Numbered from the stretch's first letter, positions 56,980-64,000 are shown. The stretch: 64,000 bases of DNA from Caldilineales bacterium (GCA_024102915.1 JAGFJG010000053.1:62001-126000), one strand, 5' to 3'. The notes: generated by a model from the sequence alone, not told the origin. Numbers and translations: made by a program.

Positions 56980-57570
56980 GTGAAAATTTTGATTTTGGAT
57001 GCGACGGCGGAAAGCGTATCTAAAGCAGTCGAGGAATACGCCCGGAACTTGTACCAGAGACCATTAGCAGACGACATCGTATATCTTGGTTTCTCGGCTG
57101 GTTGGGACTATGGACGACCGAGAATCACAATCAAAGCGCGTCTATCATGGCTCGAAGAGCAAAATGGAAAGATTGTACGGCTGATCGAGAGGCGTGAACA
57201 AGCATTACTTGAGATACATGTTTATGAATCATCGCGCCCGTGTCGGCTTTCTGTAGCGAATCTCTCGACACTTGACTTAGCGCAAGGATTGGTCGCTCAC
57301 CTGGTCAATCTGTTTGGAATGAATGACCAGGCAGAAACCCCGCCCGCCGTTGAAGAGGTAAGCGACCAGGGCGAACCGCAGAAAGACTTACTTCGCAGTA
57401 GAAAACGTTTGGAACAACGCGATGATTGGTCGAAAAAGGTGGAGAAAGTAAAGGAATACTTAGCCTATCTCGAGAGCGGCAATTCGCAGCAAGCGGCGGC
57501 GGAACTGGTTGGAGAGCCTAGACAAACTCTTAACAAGTGGAGGGAGCGACATCAAGAACTGAATCCCTAG
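56980..57570 (+). CDS. Unknown protein with C-terminal helix-turn-helix
   Basis: 196 residues from GTG 56980 (GAGGTG just upstream; the ATG at 56941 has no ribosome-binding site). The start reads (M)KILILDATAESV. The last 45 residues, EKVKEYLAYLESGNSQQAAAELVGEPRQTLNKW, look like a helix-turn-helix. Base composition is clearly AT-richer than its neighbours, a sign of recent acquisition. A 16-bp inverted repeat follows the stop, so this may be a regulator binding it. Confidence 0.6.
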   Translation: MKILILDATAESVSKAVEEYARNLYQRPLADDIVYLGFSAGWDYGRPRITIKARLSWLEEQNGKIVRLIERREQALLEIHVYESSRPCRLSVANLSTLDLAQGLVAHLVNLFGMNDQAETPPAVEEVSDQGEPQKDLLRSRKRLEQRDDWSKKVEKVKEYLAYLESGNSQQAAAELVGEPRQTLNKWRERHQELNP

Positions 57571-57592
57571 CCAACCGATCACCGACCTATCG

Positions 57593-57645
57593 TTGCCCAT
57601 TTTGCCCACTTTCTGCCCACTTTCTTAAATGGGCAAAATGGGCAA
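57593..57645. promoter_or_regulatory. 16-bp inverted repeat (TTGCCCATTTTGCCCA) between HTH and RHH genes
   Basis: TTGCCCATTTTGCCCA at 57593-57608 is exactly complementary to 57630-57645. Between them lies a TGCCCAC repeat, so the region contains several GGGCA half-sites. A TACAAT box follows at 57656-57661. Probable operator of the downstream ribbon-helix-helix gene; a terminator is less likely. Confidence 0.65.
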
Positions 57646-57681
57646 GAACCTGCATTACAATAGTTTTATGGAGCATGACCG

Positions 57682-57879
57682 ATGAAACAACCCGATCCCG
57701 TGACCAGTTTCAGAATCCCTACTTCGCAACTTGACCAGGTGCGAAAGCAGGCGAAAGCGGACGGCGTGAGCGCTTCCGAGCTTGTGCGCAAGGCGCTTGA
57801 CGCCTATCTATCGACCCGGTCAACTCCGACCAACGGCAACGGAACGCAACGCGCAGTAAGCGCGATTCCCAGCAAGTGA
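57682..57879 (+). CDS. Ribbon-helix-helix (CopG-like) DNA-binding protein
   Basis: 65 residues. VTSFRIPTSQLDQVRKQAKADGVSASELVRKAL is the beta-helix-helix of the RHH/CopG fold, followed by a short disordered tail. It probably binds the inverted repeats just upstream. GGAG before the ATG. Confidence 0.75.
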   Translation: MKQPDPVTSFRIPTSQLDQVRKQAKADGVSASELVRKALDAYLSTRSTPTNGNGTQRAVSAIPSK

Positions 57880-58001
57880 CAAAACGGAACCGCCGCCGGA
57901 AAGTTTGGCGACCGGATGGCGGCGGTTCCCTACAAACGTATGCGCCCTGCCCGCGGCGAAGCCCGCCGCAAGCAGCGGGGCATCGCCAAGCGGAGGTATG
58001 T

Positions 58002-58385
58002 ATGCAGCCCGATATTAGCATAATTCGTGCCAGCGGTCGAGTGGTCGGGCGCGTGGAGGGCGGGGTGTTCTATCGCACGATCCGAACCCGGCATATTTTG
58101 CGCGCGCCACCGGCGCTCGCATTTGAGGCCGAAGTCATTGGGGAGATCGAGGCGGCTGGAGCGGGGCAGATGGTGATCGGCAACGTCGACACCGGGCGCA
58201 TTTACCGCTCGACTTTGGAGAATTTCCAGCGGTATTGCTTCATGCTGGACCGAGGGTACGGCCCGCAACTGGCGCTGCCTTTGTCGCGCTGGAATGTTGA
58301 TGAAGGGCAAGAAATCACCGGCCCGGCCCCGGTGCGAGTCGAGGCGCCCCACGAACAGCTAGACTTTTTCGAGGCGCTATCATGA
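58002..58385 (+). CDS. Unknown protein upstream of primase-helicase
   Basis: 127 residues from ATG 58002 (CGGAGGT upstream). No recognised motif. Mixed alpha/beta, with C-terminal EQLDFFEAL. Overlaps the primase-helicase start by 4 bases, so likely co-expressed with replication proteins. Confidence 0.6.
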   Translation: MQPDISIIRASGRVVGRVEGGVFYRTIRTRHILRAPPALAFEAEVIGEIEAAGAGQMVIGNVDTGRIYRSTLENFQRYCFMLDRGYGPQLALPLSRWNVDEGQEITGPAPVRVEAPHEQLDFFEALS

Positions 58386-60469
58386 GCACCATCGCATCCC
58401 CCACAAAACCTACGGCGCTGGCCATCGATCCTGCACAGATACCGGTCGAATTGACGGCGATCCCGCAATGGGTGGGGTGGCGCTGGGCATTACGGCAGGA
58501 CTCCGGCAAATGGACCAAGCCGCCCATCGATGCGCTGACCGGGCGGTATGCTCTGCCCAACGATCCCGACACCTGGCACGGCTTCGACCAGGCGCTACAC
58601 GCCTACCAGAATGGCGGGCGGCTGGATGGGATCGGCTTTATGTTCGCCGACGGCGGCGGCCTGGTCGGGATCGATCTGGATGATTGCAGAGACCCCGAAA
58701 GCGGGGTCATAGAGCCGTGGGCGCGCGATATCCTGGACCGTTTCCCCAGCTATAGCGAAGTTTCGCCCAGCGGAAGGGGCGTCAAGGTGATTTGTCGGGG
58801 CGTGCTGCCCGCCGACGGCACGAATAGGGGGCAAGTCGAGATGTATCAGGGAGGGCGGTATTTTGCGCTCACCGGCCACCGCCTGGCCTTCTCCCCTGTG
58901 GACATCCGCCCGGCGCAAACGGCGATTGATTGGCTTTGGCATCGCATCACGGCAAGCGACCCGGCCCCTGACCCCGCCCGGACAATCGACCCCGGCGCGA
59001 CGCCGCCCGATGACGCCGATTTGCTGGCCACGGTTGGCCGATCTGCGCAGCGGGACAAGCTTGAAGCACTCATGGCCGGGCGGATGAACGGCTACGCTTC
59101 GCCCTCGCAAGCTGACATGGCCCTGTGCAACCTGCTCGCCTTTTACACTGGCGACGCTGCGCAGGTTGATCGCATTTTCCGGCAGTCCGGTTTGATGCGT
59201 GAAAAGTGGGATGAAAGGCACGGCAGCGACGGCCGCACCTATGGCGAGATCACAATCTCTGAGGCGCTGGCCTATGTGCGCACACGCGCCAGCTATGACC
59301 CGGCTTTTCGCAGCGGCGGGGCGGCCCAGGAGCGCCCCCAGGGGCACAGGACGGCCCAGGAACCATTAGAACATGCGAGCGGGCATGATTTGACGGCCCA
59401 GGGCGGGGAAGAGGGCTTTTCAGGGCGCGCAGCGGATGACTTCAAATCATCCGCTGGACTGGTGGCCGGGGATGACGGCCACAGGGGGGAGGTGAGCGAG
59501 ACGCCCCCTCCCTCACAACGTTTCCAGCTTTTCACCGCGCGCGATGCGCTGCAACCCCAACCGCCGCCCGCCTGGATTGTAGATCGCCTTATAACGCCGG
59601 GCAGCGTTTCCGCCGTCGTGGGCGCGCCCGGCAGCAAGAAAACCTACAGTTTGCTCGATATGGCTGTATGCGTGGCAATGGGCAAGCCGTGGCTTCACCT
59701 GGAAACCAAGCAAGGGGCGGTATTGATCATCGATGAAGAGTCAGGGGCGGCGCGCTTAGGTCGCAGGTTGGGCGGCATTCTCTCCGCCCATTTCGCCAAC
59801 GAAGAGACCCCCATCGCTTATACGTGTTTGGCCGGGTTGAATTTGCGGCAAGCCCTAGAGGTCGAAGCGTTGCAACGCCTGATTTTTGAAACGCGCGCCG
59901 CCCTGGTCATCATCGATGCGTTAGCCGACATCATGCCCGGGGCCGACGAAAACGCCGTCAAGGACGTGCAGCCCTTGATGCTATCGCTTCGCCGTGTGGC
60001 TGACGCGACCGGGGCGGCGATTGCGCTTATACATCACGCCGGAAAGAATGGCGACTATCGCGGAAGCTCCGCCATCAAAGGGGCGGTCGATCTGATGCTT
60101 ACCGTACAGTCGGACCCTGACGAAGACATAGTGCGCTTTGGCTTTGAAAAGGCGCGTGATGTAGAGCCTTTCAAATTTGCTGGACAAGCGCATTTTTCCG
60201 ACGGGCTTTTCTGGTTAAGCGCCATCGATGGCGAAGCCAGCAATGCCAAGCATACCCCCTCGCCAAGCGAGGGTTACGTTTTGCGATTCTTGGATGAAAA
60301 CGGGCCTTCAGCCGTTTCCGACATTATGAACCAGGCGGACACATGCTCGCCAGAATCGGCGCGGCGGGCGGTCTACAGCTTGGCCCAAATCGGTCTTATT
60401 CGTCGCGAAGACGAGGGCGGACGGGGTCGATCAGCCGTCTACGCCCTTGCCGAAAAACCCCAGTTGTGA
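58382..60469 (+). CDS. Primase-polymerase (NrS-1-like) fused to RecA-like helicase
   Basis: 695 residues. N-terminal domain: VPQWVGWRWA, LVGIDLDDC (acidic metal residues) and SEVSPSGRGVKV match phage NrS-1-type primase-polymerases. Residues about 230-300 (SPSQADMALCNLLAFYTGDAAQVDRIFRQSG) match the helix-bundle domain that goes with it. From about residue 395 a RecA-like AAA_25 helicase begins: Walker A GAPGSKKT (414-421), Walker B VLIIDEES. The last 60 residues form a winged helix. The gene ends inside the first iteron. It is the central replication protein of the element. Confidence 0.85.
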   Translation: MSTIASPTKPTALAIDPAQIPVELTAIPQWVGWRWALRQDSGKWTKPPIDALTGRYALPNDPDTWHGFDQALHAYQNGGRLDGIGFMFADGGGLVGIDLDDCRDPESGVIEPWARDILDRFPSYSEVSPSGRGVKVICRGVLPADGTNRGQVEMYQGGRYFALTGHRLAFSPVDIRPAQTAIDWLWHRITASDPAPDPARTIDPGATPPDDADLLATVGRSAQRDKLEALMAGRMNGYASPSQADMALCNLLAFYTGDAAQVDRIFRQSGLMREKWDERHGSDGRTYGEITISEALAYVRTRASYDPAFRSGGAAQERPQGHRTAQEPLEHASGHDLTAQGGEEGFSGRAADDFKSSAGLVAGDDGHRGEVSETPPPSQRFQLFTARDALQPQPPPAWIVDRLITPGSVSAVVGAPGSKKTYSLLDMAVCVAMGKPWLHLETKQGAVLIIDEESGAARLGRRLGGILSAHFANEETPIAYTCLAGLNLRQALEVEALQRLIFETRAALVIIDALADIMPGADENAVKDVQPLMLSLRRVADATGAAIALIHHAGKNGDYRGSSAIKGAVDLMLTVQSDPDEDIVRFGFEKARDVEPFKFAGQAHFSDGLFWLSAIDGEASNAKHTPSPSEGYVLRFLDENGPSAVSDIMNQADTCSPESARRAVYSLAQIGLIRREDEGGRGRSAVYALAEKPQL

Positions 60470-60614
60470 AGTTGTGAAGAGTTGTGAAAAGTTGTGAAAT
60501 TTCACAACGAAAGTAAGTTGTGAAGTTGTGAAACCCCCTTTAGGGGTTCACAACTTTTTTCACAACTTTCGAGCCTCATTTCGCCCTCTTCCTCCTCCCT
60601 GTGGATTTCACAAC
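60463..60614. repeat. GTTGTGAA iteron array, candidate replication origin
   Basis: Six direct copies (60463, 60471, 60481, 60491, 60517, 60525) and four inverted (60501, 60547, 60559, 60607). Nearly all extend to AGTTGTGAA. 60525-60554 is also a hairpin (GTTGTGAAACCCC facing GGGGTTCACAAC). It begins at the stop codon of the primase-helicase gene. One more copy is at 62301. Confidence 0.8.
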
Positions 60615-60635
60615 TTTTCACCCTCGCAGGAACAC

Positions 60636-61034
60636 ATGATGAGCACAGTACAACACCCTCTCGACAATCAACCGACCACCGCCGCCGCCGCTCAACAAGC
60701 GGGCTACCTGGTGCGACGATCCGGCGAAAGCAAACAGCTTGCGCAATATGAGAAATGGGCGGAGCGTGAAGGGCGGCCTATGGTCTACGTGTTAGCCGGG
60801 CGCAAATTTGGCTACCTGATTTTTGACGCCATTTTCGCCCAGCGCGCCGGCGATCCGCTTGGGCCGGAAGTGGAGGCGCAAATCACGCAGCTTTTCGACC
60901 AGGCGATCCGGCAGTATCCAGCCTCGCGCAATAAGGCTTTCAGCGGCGGAATCTGGCAACAGCATCCCCGCTTGCCCCTGGCTATGGCGTGTGAAATGGC
61001 CGCGCAGATTGCAGCCATTCTCGCCGAATGTTAG
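60636..61034 (+). CDS. Unknown phage-type protein
   Basis: 132 residues from ATG 60636 (AGGA upstream; a second ATG at 60639). Mixed helices with a central REGRPMVYVLAGRKFGYL segment. Downstream of the iteron array. Function unknown. Confidence 0.6.
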   Translation: MMSTVQHPLDNQPTTAAAAQQAGYLVRRSGESKQLAQYEKWAEREGRPMVYVLAGRKFGYLIFDAIFAQRAGDPLGPEVEAQITQLFDQAIRQYPASRNKAFSGGIWQQHPRLPLAMACEMAAQIAAILAEC

Positions 61035-61083
61035 CCCCCCCCTGTGGGCATCTTCCCCCCCCTCTCCCCATCCCGGTAACCCC

Positions 61084-61284
61084 ATGAGCGAACCGACCCC
61101 GAACCTACACCTTGAGTACTTGCAACTGCTACGAAAAGCGGCGGCCAAAGAAGCGCAGCGCGCCCAGTATGTGGCCAATCGTTTGACGATGCTCACCACG
61201 CAGATCGATTTGCTGGCGAGCGAGCTACAGGCCGATCAGGAAGCGAGGCGACGTGAGCAGGAAGCGCAGACCCCGCCCGCCTGA
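61084..61284 (+). CDS. Small coiled-coil-like protein
   Basis: 66 residues, charged and helical (EYLQLLRKAAAKEAQRAQY...SELQADQEARRREQE). Function unknown. Its C-terminal end overlaps the next ORF by 32 bases. Confidence 0.5.
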   Translation: MSEPTPNLHLEYLQLLRKAAAKEAQRAQYVANRLTMLTTQIDLLASELQADQEARRREQEAQTPPA

Positions 61285-61438
61285 ACCGCCGGAAGCGCTG
61301 GCTCTTCGCCAAGAATTGGCAGCCGTGATCCTGGCCGGGCTGCATGCGCCGACGGCGGCGGAATGGCGGCGGCTCACGGCCCGGCGCAATGAGTTAGGCC
61401 GCAAGCTGGCGCACCTGCTGAAACGAGCGAGGCCATGA
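61253..61438 (+). CDS. Small Arg/Pro-rich protein
   Basis: 61 residues from GTG 61253, in another frame than the preceding gene's end. Basic (SRKRRPRPPEPPEAL start) with one helical segment. The stop overlaps the next start (ATGA). May be real because of its coupling; no function visible. Confidence 0.45.
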   Translation: MSRKRRPRPPEPPEALALRQELAAVILAGLHAPTAAEWRRLTARRNELGRKLAHLLKRARP

Positions 61439-61998
61439 GCGAGGCCATGATCGACGAGCTCGAGCGGCTGGCCGCCCTCAACCCTGGCAGCATTTACGCC
61501 GAACCGGAGCGCGAGCAGGGCGCTTTGGACTTCGACGCGCCCGAACCCAAACCGATACCCGAACCAACCCCACCAACACAGGAGCCTGAACCCATGAACG
61601 AACCGACCCGAAACGGCAACCGCCCCCCGCAAACCGTGAGCGAAACTTTCCCCTCGCCCTGGCTGCGAGCTACCGACATCACCAAGCCCTATCTTGTCCG
61701 GATCGTACAGGCCGAACCGGTAGAGGTTCACAACAAGATGACCAACGAAAAGCTATGGCGGCCGGCGCTGGCTTTTGAGATCATCAAAGCGGACACCGGC
61801 GAAGTGCTGACCAAAGCGTCGAAGCGCCTGCTCTGCAATAAGACGCAATGCGAGCAGCTGACGCAGATCGCCCGGTCTGAGCGGTTTTCCGATTGGCAAG
61901 GCGTTAGATGTACACTAAGCCCAGCGACGGCCCCCAACGGCCGGGCCACAATCGGGATCGCACCCCCGCCGCAATCGGCGGCAATCGTTGCTGACTAA
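61435..61998 (+). CDS. ssDNA-binding-like phage protein
   Basis: 187 residues. Acidic, Pro-rich N-terminal 70 residues, then a beta-rich domain: SPWLRATDITKPYLVRIVQAEP, with LLCNKTQCEQL and DWQGVRCTL. This pattern (fixed NKT- and W-x-G) resembles small phage proteins suspected to bind single-stranded DNA. The link to the replication region supports it. Not firmly assigned. Confidence 0.5.
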   Translation: MSEAMIDELERLAALNPGSIYAEPEREQGALDFDAPEPKPIPEPTPPTQEPEPMNEPTRNGNRPPQTVSETFPSPWLRATDITKPYLVRIVQAEPVEVHNKMTNEKLWRPALAFEIIKADTGEVLTKASKRLLCNKTQCEQLTQIARSERFSDWQGVRCTLSPATAPNGRATIGIAPPPQSAAIVAD

Positions 61999-62060
61999 CC
62001 AGGGGGCGACATGGGCAAGAATGGAGCGCCCCCCATTTCAGAAAGTGAGAGTGAGTGAAC

Positions 62061-62315
62061 ATGATATACAGACGGACAACCCAACGCATTACGAACAAAG
62101 AAGCGCGGCGCAAGCTGGAATTGATGCAGGCCCGGGCCCAACTGGAAGACTACGAAGCGGCCGTGCGTGACGGCACGCTCGACCCTCGCAGCAATGCGGC
62201 TAAACTGTGGCGCTTGAGCCTACGGCAGCGGATCGACCGCATAGACGGCAAGCCTACAGTCAGACCCATTGAGCGACTGACGATGAGCAGCACATGCGAA
62301 GTTGTGAAGAGGTGA
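62061..62315 (+). CDS. Small basic unknown protein
   Basis: 84 residues from ATG 62061; GTG 62055 is also possible. Helical and basic (YRRTTQRITNKEARRKLELMQARAQL). An isolated GTTGTGAA lies in its last codons (62301). Function unknown. Confidence 0.5.
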   Translation: MIYRRTTQRITNKEARRKLELMQARAQLEDYEAAVRDGTLDPRSNAAKLWRLSLRQRIDRIDGKPTVRPIERLTMSSTCEVVKR

Positions 62316-62319
62316 GGCC

Positions 62320-62838
62320 ATGAGTGCGGAGCAGGTGAAACGATTGACGGCGGAGCTCGAGGCCGCCCGGCAAGAATTGGCCGAAGTGTCGGAAGCGAAA
62401 CGGACCAATGATGAGGACTTGCGCCAGTTGGAAGATTCAGCGGCGGCGGATTTGGCCGGGGCGCAACTTTCGCAACTGCGAGCGGCCGCCAAGCGTCGGG
62501 CGCAAAGCGAAGTCGATTTGATTGCTGCGCGGGCTACCGCCGAAGAACTGGCGCGGCGGATCGCAGAGACCAAAGCGACAATCGCCGCCCTTGAGCAGCG
62601 GCTTAGCAATGTGTGGATGGCGGAAGAACAGAAAGCGCTTGATGTCAACGCTTTGGCCATCACCGAACAATTGCAGAAGCTGGTTGACATGATAGACGCA
62701 CAGCGAGCCGACGAAGATCGGGTTCATCGGCAATTCGGGAAAACGCCTCATGTCTGGTATTCGACGCAGTTTCGCGAGCATCTGAACAACAGGCTGGACT
62801 TCTTCCGGCGCGAGTTTCAGGCGCGCAACGCAGCATAG
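62320..62838 (+). CDS. Coiled-coil protein of the element
   Basis: 172 residues, almost entirely one long helix with heptad-like Leu/Ala spacing (EELARRIAETKATIAALEQRLSNVW). GAGGTGAGG just before the ATG. May be a structural or scaffolding helper. Function unknown. Confidence 0.6.
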   Translation: MSAEQVKRLTAELEAARQELAEVSEAKRTNDEDLRQLEDSAAADLAGAQLSQLRAAAKRRAQSEVDLIAARATAEELARRIAETKATIAALEQRLSNVWMAEEQKALDVNALAITEQLQKLVDMIDAQRADEDRVHRQFGKTPHVWYSTQFREHLNNRLDFFRREFQARNAA

Positions 62839-63185
62839 GCGAAACGCAGCGAGTGCACAGCGACGCGAGCTCAGCAACGCAACACACGAACACAGCACAG
62901 CGACGCGCAACCTCAAGAGGTGAACGATTGCAACCATGCAGCAACGAGTGGCAAGCAAGCATGACATCGTTTATGCTTCTCTTCGATGTTGCATGAATCG
63001 ATGACTTTTCCTTCGACGAAAATCTCTTCGATGATGAGTGATTCGGATGATTGCGAATCAGGGCCAAGCGCCGGGGCCTGACACCGCCCCGGCCTGGTCT
63101 CTCTCCTGTGGGCTACGCCCCGATTACGCCCCATGATGGGCCGGTATGCGCACCGGCGGCGGCCGCTTACAGGATGCACAATGCC
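62839..63185. other. Gap with direct repeats and atypical composition
   Basis: CACAGCGACGCG occurs at 62856 and 62896, and TCTCTTCGATG at 62978 and 63023. Only tiny ORFs exist (for example TTG at 62928, 22 codons, behind AGAGGTGAAC). Possibly a non-coding RNA or a site; no gene is supported. Confidence 0.4.
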
Positions 63186-63437
63186 ATGAGGCGGCAACCA
63201 GTGATGAAGCGTGAAACCGTGACCATGCAGCGGATCGACGCTGCGCTTATGCGACTGGATGCGAGCATATCTTACAACGTGAATAACGCAAGAACGCGTC
63301 AACTGCGCGCGGTGACTGAAGAACTCGCGCAACTGTGGGAATGCCATCGCGTCGAGGTCTTGCGCTATCCTGGATCGGATTTACTTTTTCGGCTGACGAT
63401 ACCAGAAGAAGATCGTCAGGAGGGGGAGGGCGGGTGA
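63186..63437 (+). CDS. Small unknown phage protein
   Basis: 83 residues from ATG 63186; the longer reading starts in repeat-rich sequence. Two helices (MQRIDAALMRLDASIS, RQLRAVTEELAQLWECH), then short beta strands. The stop overlaps the next micro-gene (GTGA). Confidence 0.5.
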   Translation: MRRQPVMKRETVTMQRIDAALMRLDASISYNVNNARTRQLRAVTEELAQLWECHRVEVLRYPGSDLLFRLTIPEEDRQEGEGG

Positions 63438-63529
63438 AATCTCTGGCGTTCGTCGAAAGCGTGACCGCACGGTGGCTAACTTTTTACGCCGTCAAGTTGG
63501 TTTTGAATCTCCTAGAGGTTGAAATATGA
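63434..63529 (+). CDS. 31-residue micro-protein coupled on both sides
   Basis: GTG at 63434, overlapping the preceding stop (GTGA), ends in TGA overlapping the terminase ATG (ATGA at 63526). The peptide (VKSLAFVESVTARW, then LTFYAVKLVLNLLEVEI) has a hydrophobic, possibly membrane or amphipathic helix. GGAGGG lies upstream. Confidence 0.5.
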   Translation: MKSLAFVESVTARWLTFYAVKLVLNLLEVEI

Positions 63530-63996
63530 GTCAAACCGGCCCCAGGCCGAAACCTACAAACCTGAAAATCTTACAGGGCACGGCCCGGCCGGACCGGTTG
63601 AACCGACATGAACCGCAACCGGCGGCCGCTTCCATCCGGGCCCCCGCTAACCTCCCAGCTGGCGCAAAGAAAGCGTGGCGAGAACTGGCCCGGCCCCTGG
63701 CTGATTTGGGCCTGCTCACCGAGATCGACCGCCCCGCCCTGGTGATGGTGTGCATCCATCTTGACATCGCCCGGCAAGCGGCGGCGGAATTGGAAGAGCA
63801 AGGGCTCACCCGCCTTGACGAAAACAAAGTCGAGCGCAAGAATCCCTATCTGCAAATCCTGCGCGACCAATCGGCCCAACTGCGACAATGGGCGCTTGAG
63901 TTTGGCCTCACCCCATCGGCCCGAACAAGGGTGAAGGGGGCGGCGGTCGAGGTCGAAGACCCCTTTGAAGAGCTTCTCGAGCGGCGGCGGCGCTAG
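63526..63996 (+). CDS. P27-family phage terminase small subunit
   Basis: 156 residues. Matches the P27 pattern: PRPKPTNLKILQGTARPDRLN start, PAGAKKAWRELARPLADLGLLTEIDRPAL and a C-terminal region RKNPYLQILRDQSAQLRQWALEFGLTPSARTRV. It recognises the packaging site and feeds DNA to the large subunit, whose gene should follow past the window edge. Confidence 0.9.
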   Translation: MSQTGPRPKPTNLKILQGTARPDRLNRHEPQPAAASIRAPANLPAGAKKAWRELARPLADLGLLTEIDRPALVMVCIHLDIARQAAAELEEQGLTRLDENKVERKNPYLQILRDQSAQLRQWALEFGLTPSARTRVKGAAVEVEDPFEELLERRRR

Positions 63997-64000
63997 TCCC

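Larger units (their letters stand above)
52321..63111. repeat. Dispersed CCYCCCCTGTGG motif, at least eleven sites
   Basis: Core CTGTGG behind a C/T-rich run. Plus orientation, core start: 52325, 55052, 56923, 58896, 60599, 61042, 63106. Minus orientation, core at 52914-52919, 54224-54229, 56443-56448, 59479-59484. Several share longer flanks (GTGGGCTTC, GTGGCCGTC). They lie in or near gene ends and gaps. I noticed no pyrimidine-tract copy in the chromosomal part. Confidence 0.7.
51591..64000 (+). mobile_element. Phage-like integrated element (prophage or phage-plasmid), right end outside window
   Basis: Directly after the CAT tRNA comes a tyrosine integrase, followed by only plus-strand genes: FtsK-like motor, second Xer recombinase, small regulators, primase-helicase, iteron array, small unknowns and a P27 terminase small subunit at 63.5 kb. 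Gene packing with ATGA/GTGA overlaps is phage-like. No host housekeeping genes follow. The left end is taken as the tRNA 3' end; the matching right attachment site would be a copy of that tRNA end outside the window. An integrative plasmid is less likely given the terminase. Confidence 0.85.

Noticed and set aside
60463..60614. CRISPR array
   Set aside because: Repeat is only 8-9 bases with irregular spacing and both orientations; no cas genes. Iterons fit better.
62660..63067. 135-codon minus-strand ORF
   Set aside because: Antisense to the coiled-coil gene and the repeat gap; Cys/Arg/Ser-rich shadow, opposite to all other element genes.

Overview
The window looks like a chromosome piece of a Chloroflexota bacterium (probably Anaerolineae-like). 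This is inferred from the gene style, not from a marker gene. The clues are a secreted protein with a long Thr-Pro linker and a YLPF-type C-terminal tail, a second Pro/Thr-rich surface protein, moderately high GC, and a gene order that fits no well-known model genome. The first 51.6 kb is ordinary chromosome. From 51.6 kb to the end of the window there is a phage-like integrated element, cut by the window edge before its virion genes.

Layout. 0-16.4 kb is an exopolysaccharide/cell-surface locus: two related clan GH-A-like secreted proteins, a flippase-like membrane protein, nucleotide-sugar enzymes (epimerase, UDP-HexNAc dehydrogenase, WbpM-like dehydratase), a NusG/RfaH-type antiterminator, a sulfotransferase-like protein, a nucleotidyltransferase-GHMP kinase fusion, two glycosyltransferases and an O-antigen-ligase-like polymerase. 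16.5-18.6 kb is a small gene plus obg and nadD. 18.7-24.3 kb, on the minus strand, is an M42 peptidase and a complete AapJQMP-type amino-acid ABC transporter. 24.7-38.8 kb, mostly minus strand, holds tsaD, a toxin-antitoxin pair, a thioesterase/Nudix pair, and a propionyl-CoA to succinyl-CoA module: acyl-CoA carboxylase subunits, methylmalonyl-CoA epimerase and mutase large subunit. Alcohol and acyl-CoA dehydrogenases follow. 38.8-51.0 kb is housekeeping: a sugar-type binding lipoprotein, aroA, a flavin monooxygenase-like enzyme, an MFS transporter, enolase, two class V aminotransferases, a TerC protein and an A24 prepilin peptidase. 51.16-51.59 kb carries tRNA-Pro(TGG), tRNA-Gly(TCC) and a CAT-anticodon tRNA.

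The element begins directly after the third tRNA: tyrosine integrase, FtsK-like DNA motor without membrane segments, a coupled two-TM protein, a zinc-ribbon protein, a second Xer-type recombinase, small regulators (HTH, ribbon-helix-helix), an NrS-1-like primase-polymerase fused to a RecA-like helicase, an iteron array, small phage genes and finally a P27-type terminase small subunit. Many genes overlap by ATGA or GTGA, so the element reads as one long plus-strand transcription unit. It is best read as a prophage or phage-plasmid of a Chloroflexota host.

Three non-coding patterns stand out. (1) About ten GTTGTGAA iterons lie directly behind the primase-helicase gene, a likely replication origin. 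(2) A pyrimidine-rich motif ending in CTGTGG recurs at least eleven times across the element, resembling dispersed operator/stoperator-type sites. (3) In the chromosomal part, many intergenic gaps hold degenerate tracts with a strict 7-base period, often as inverted pairs, including nine perfect copies of AGTTCCG in front of aroA.
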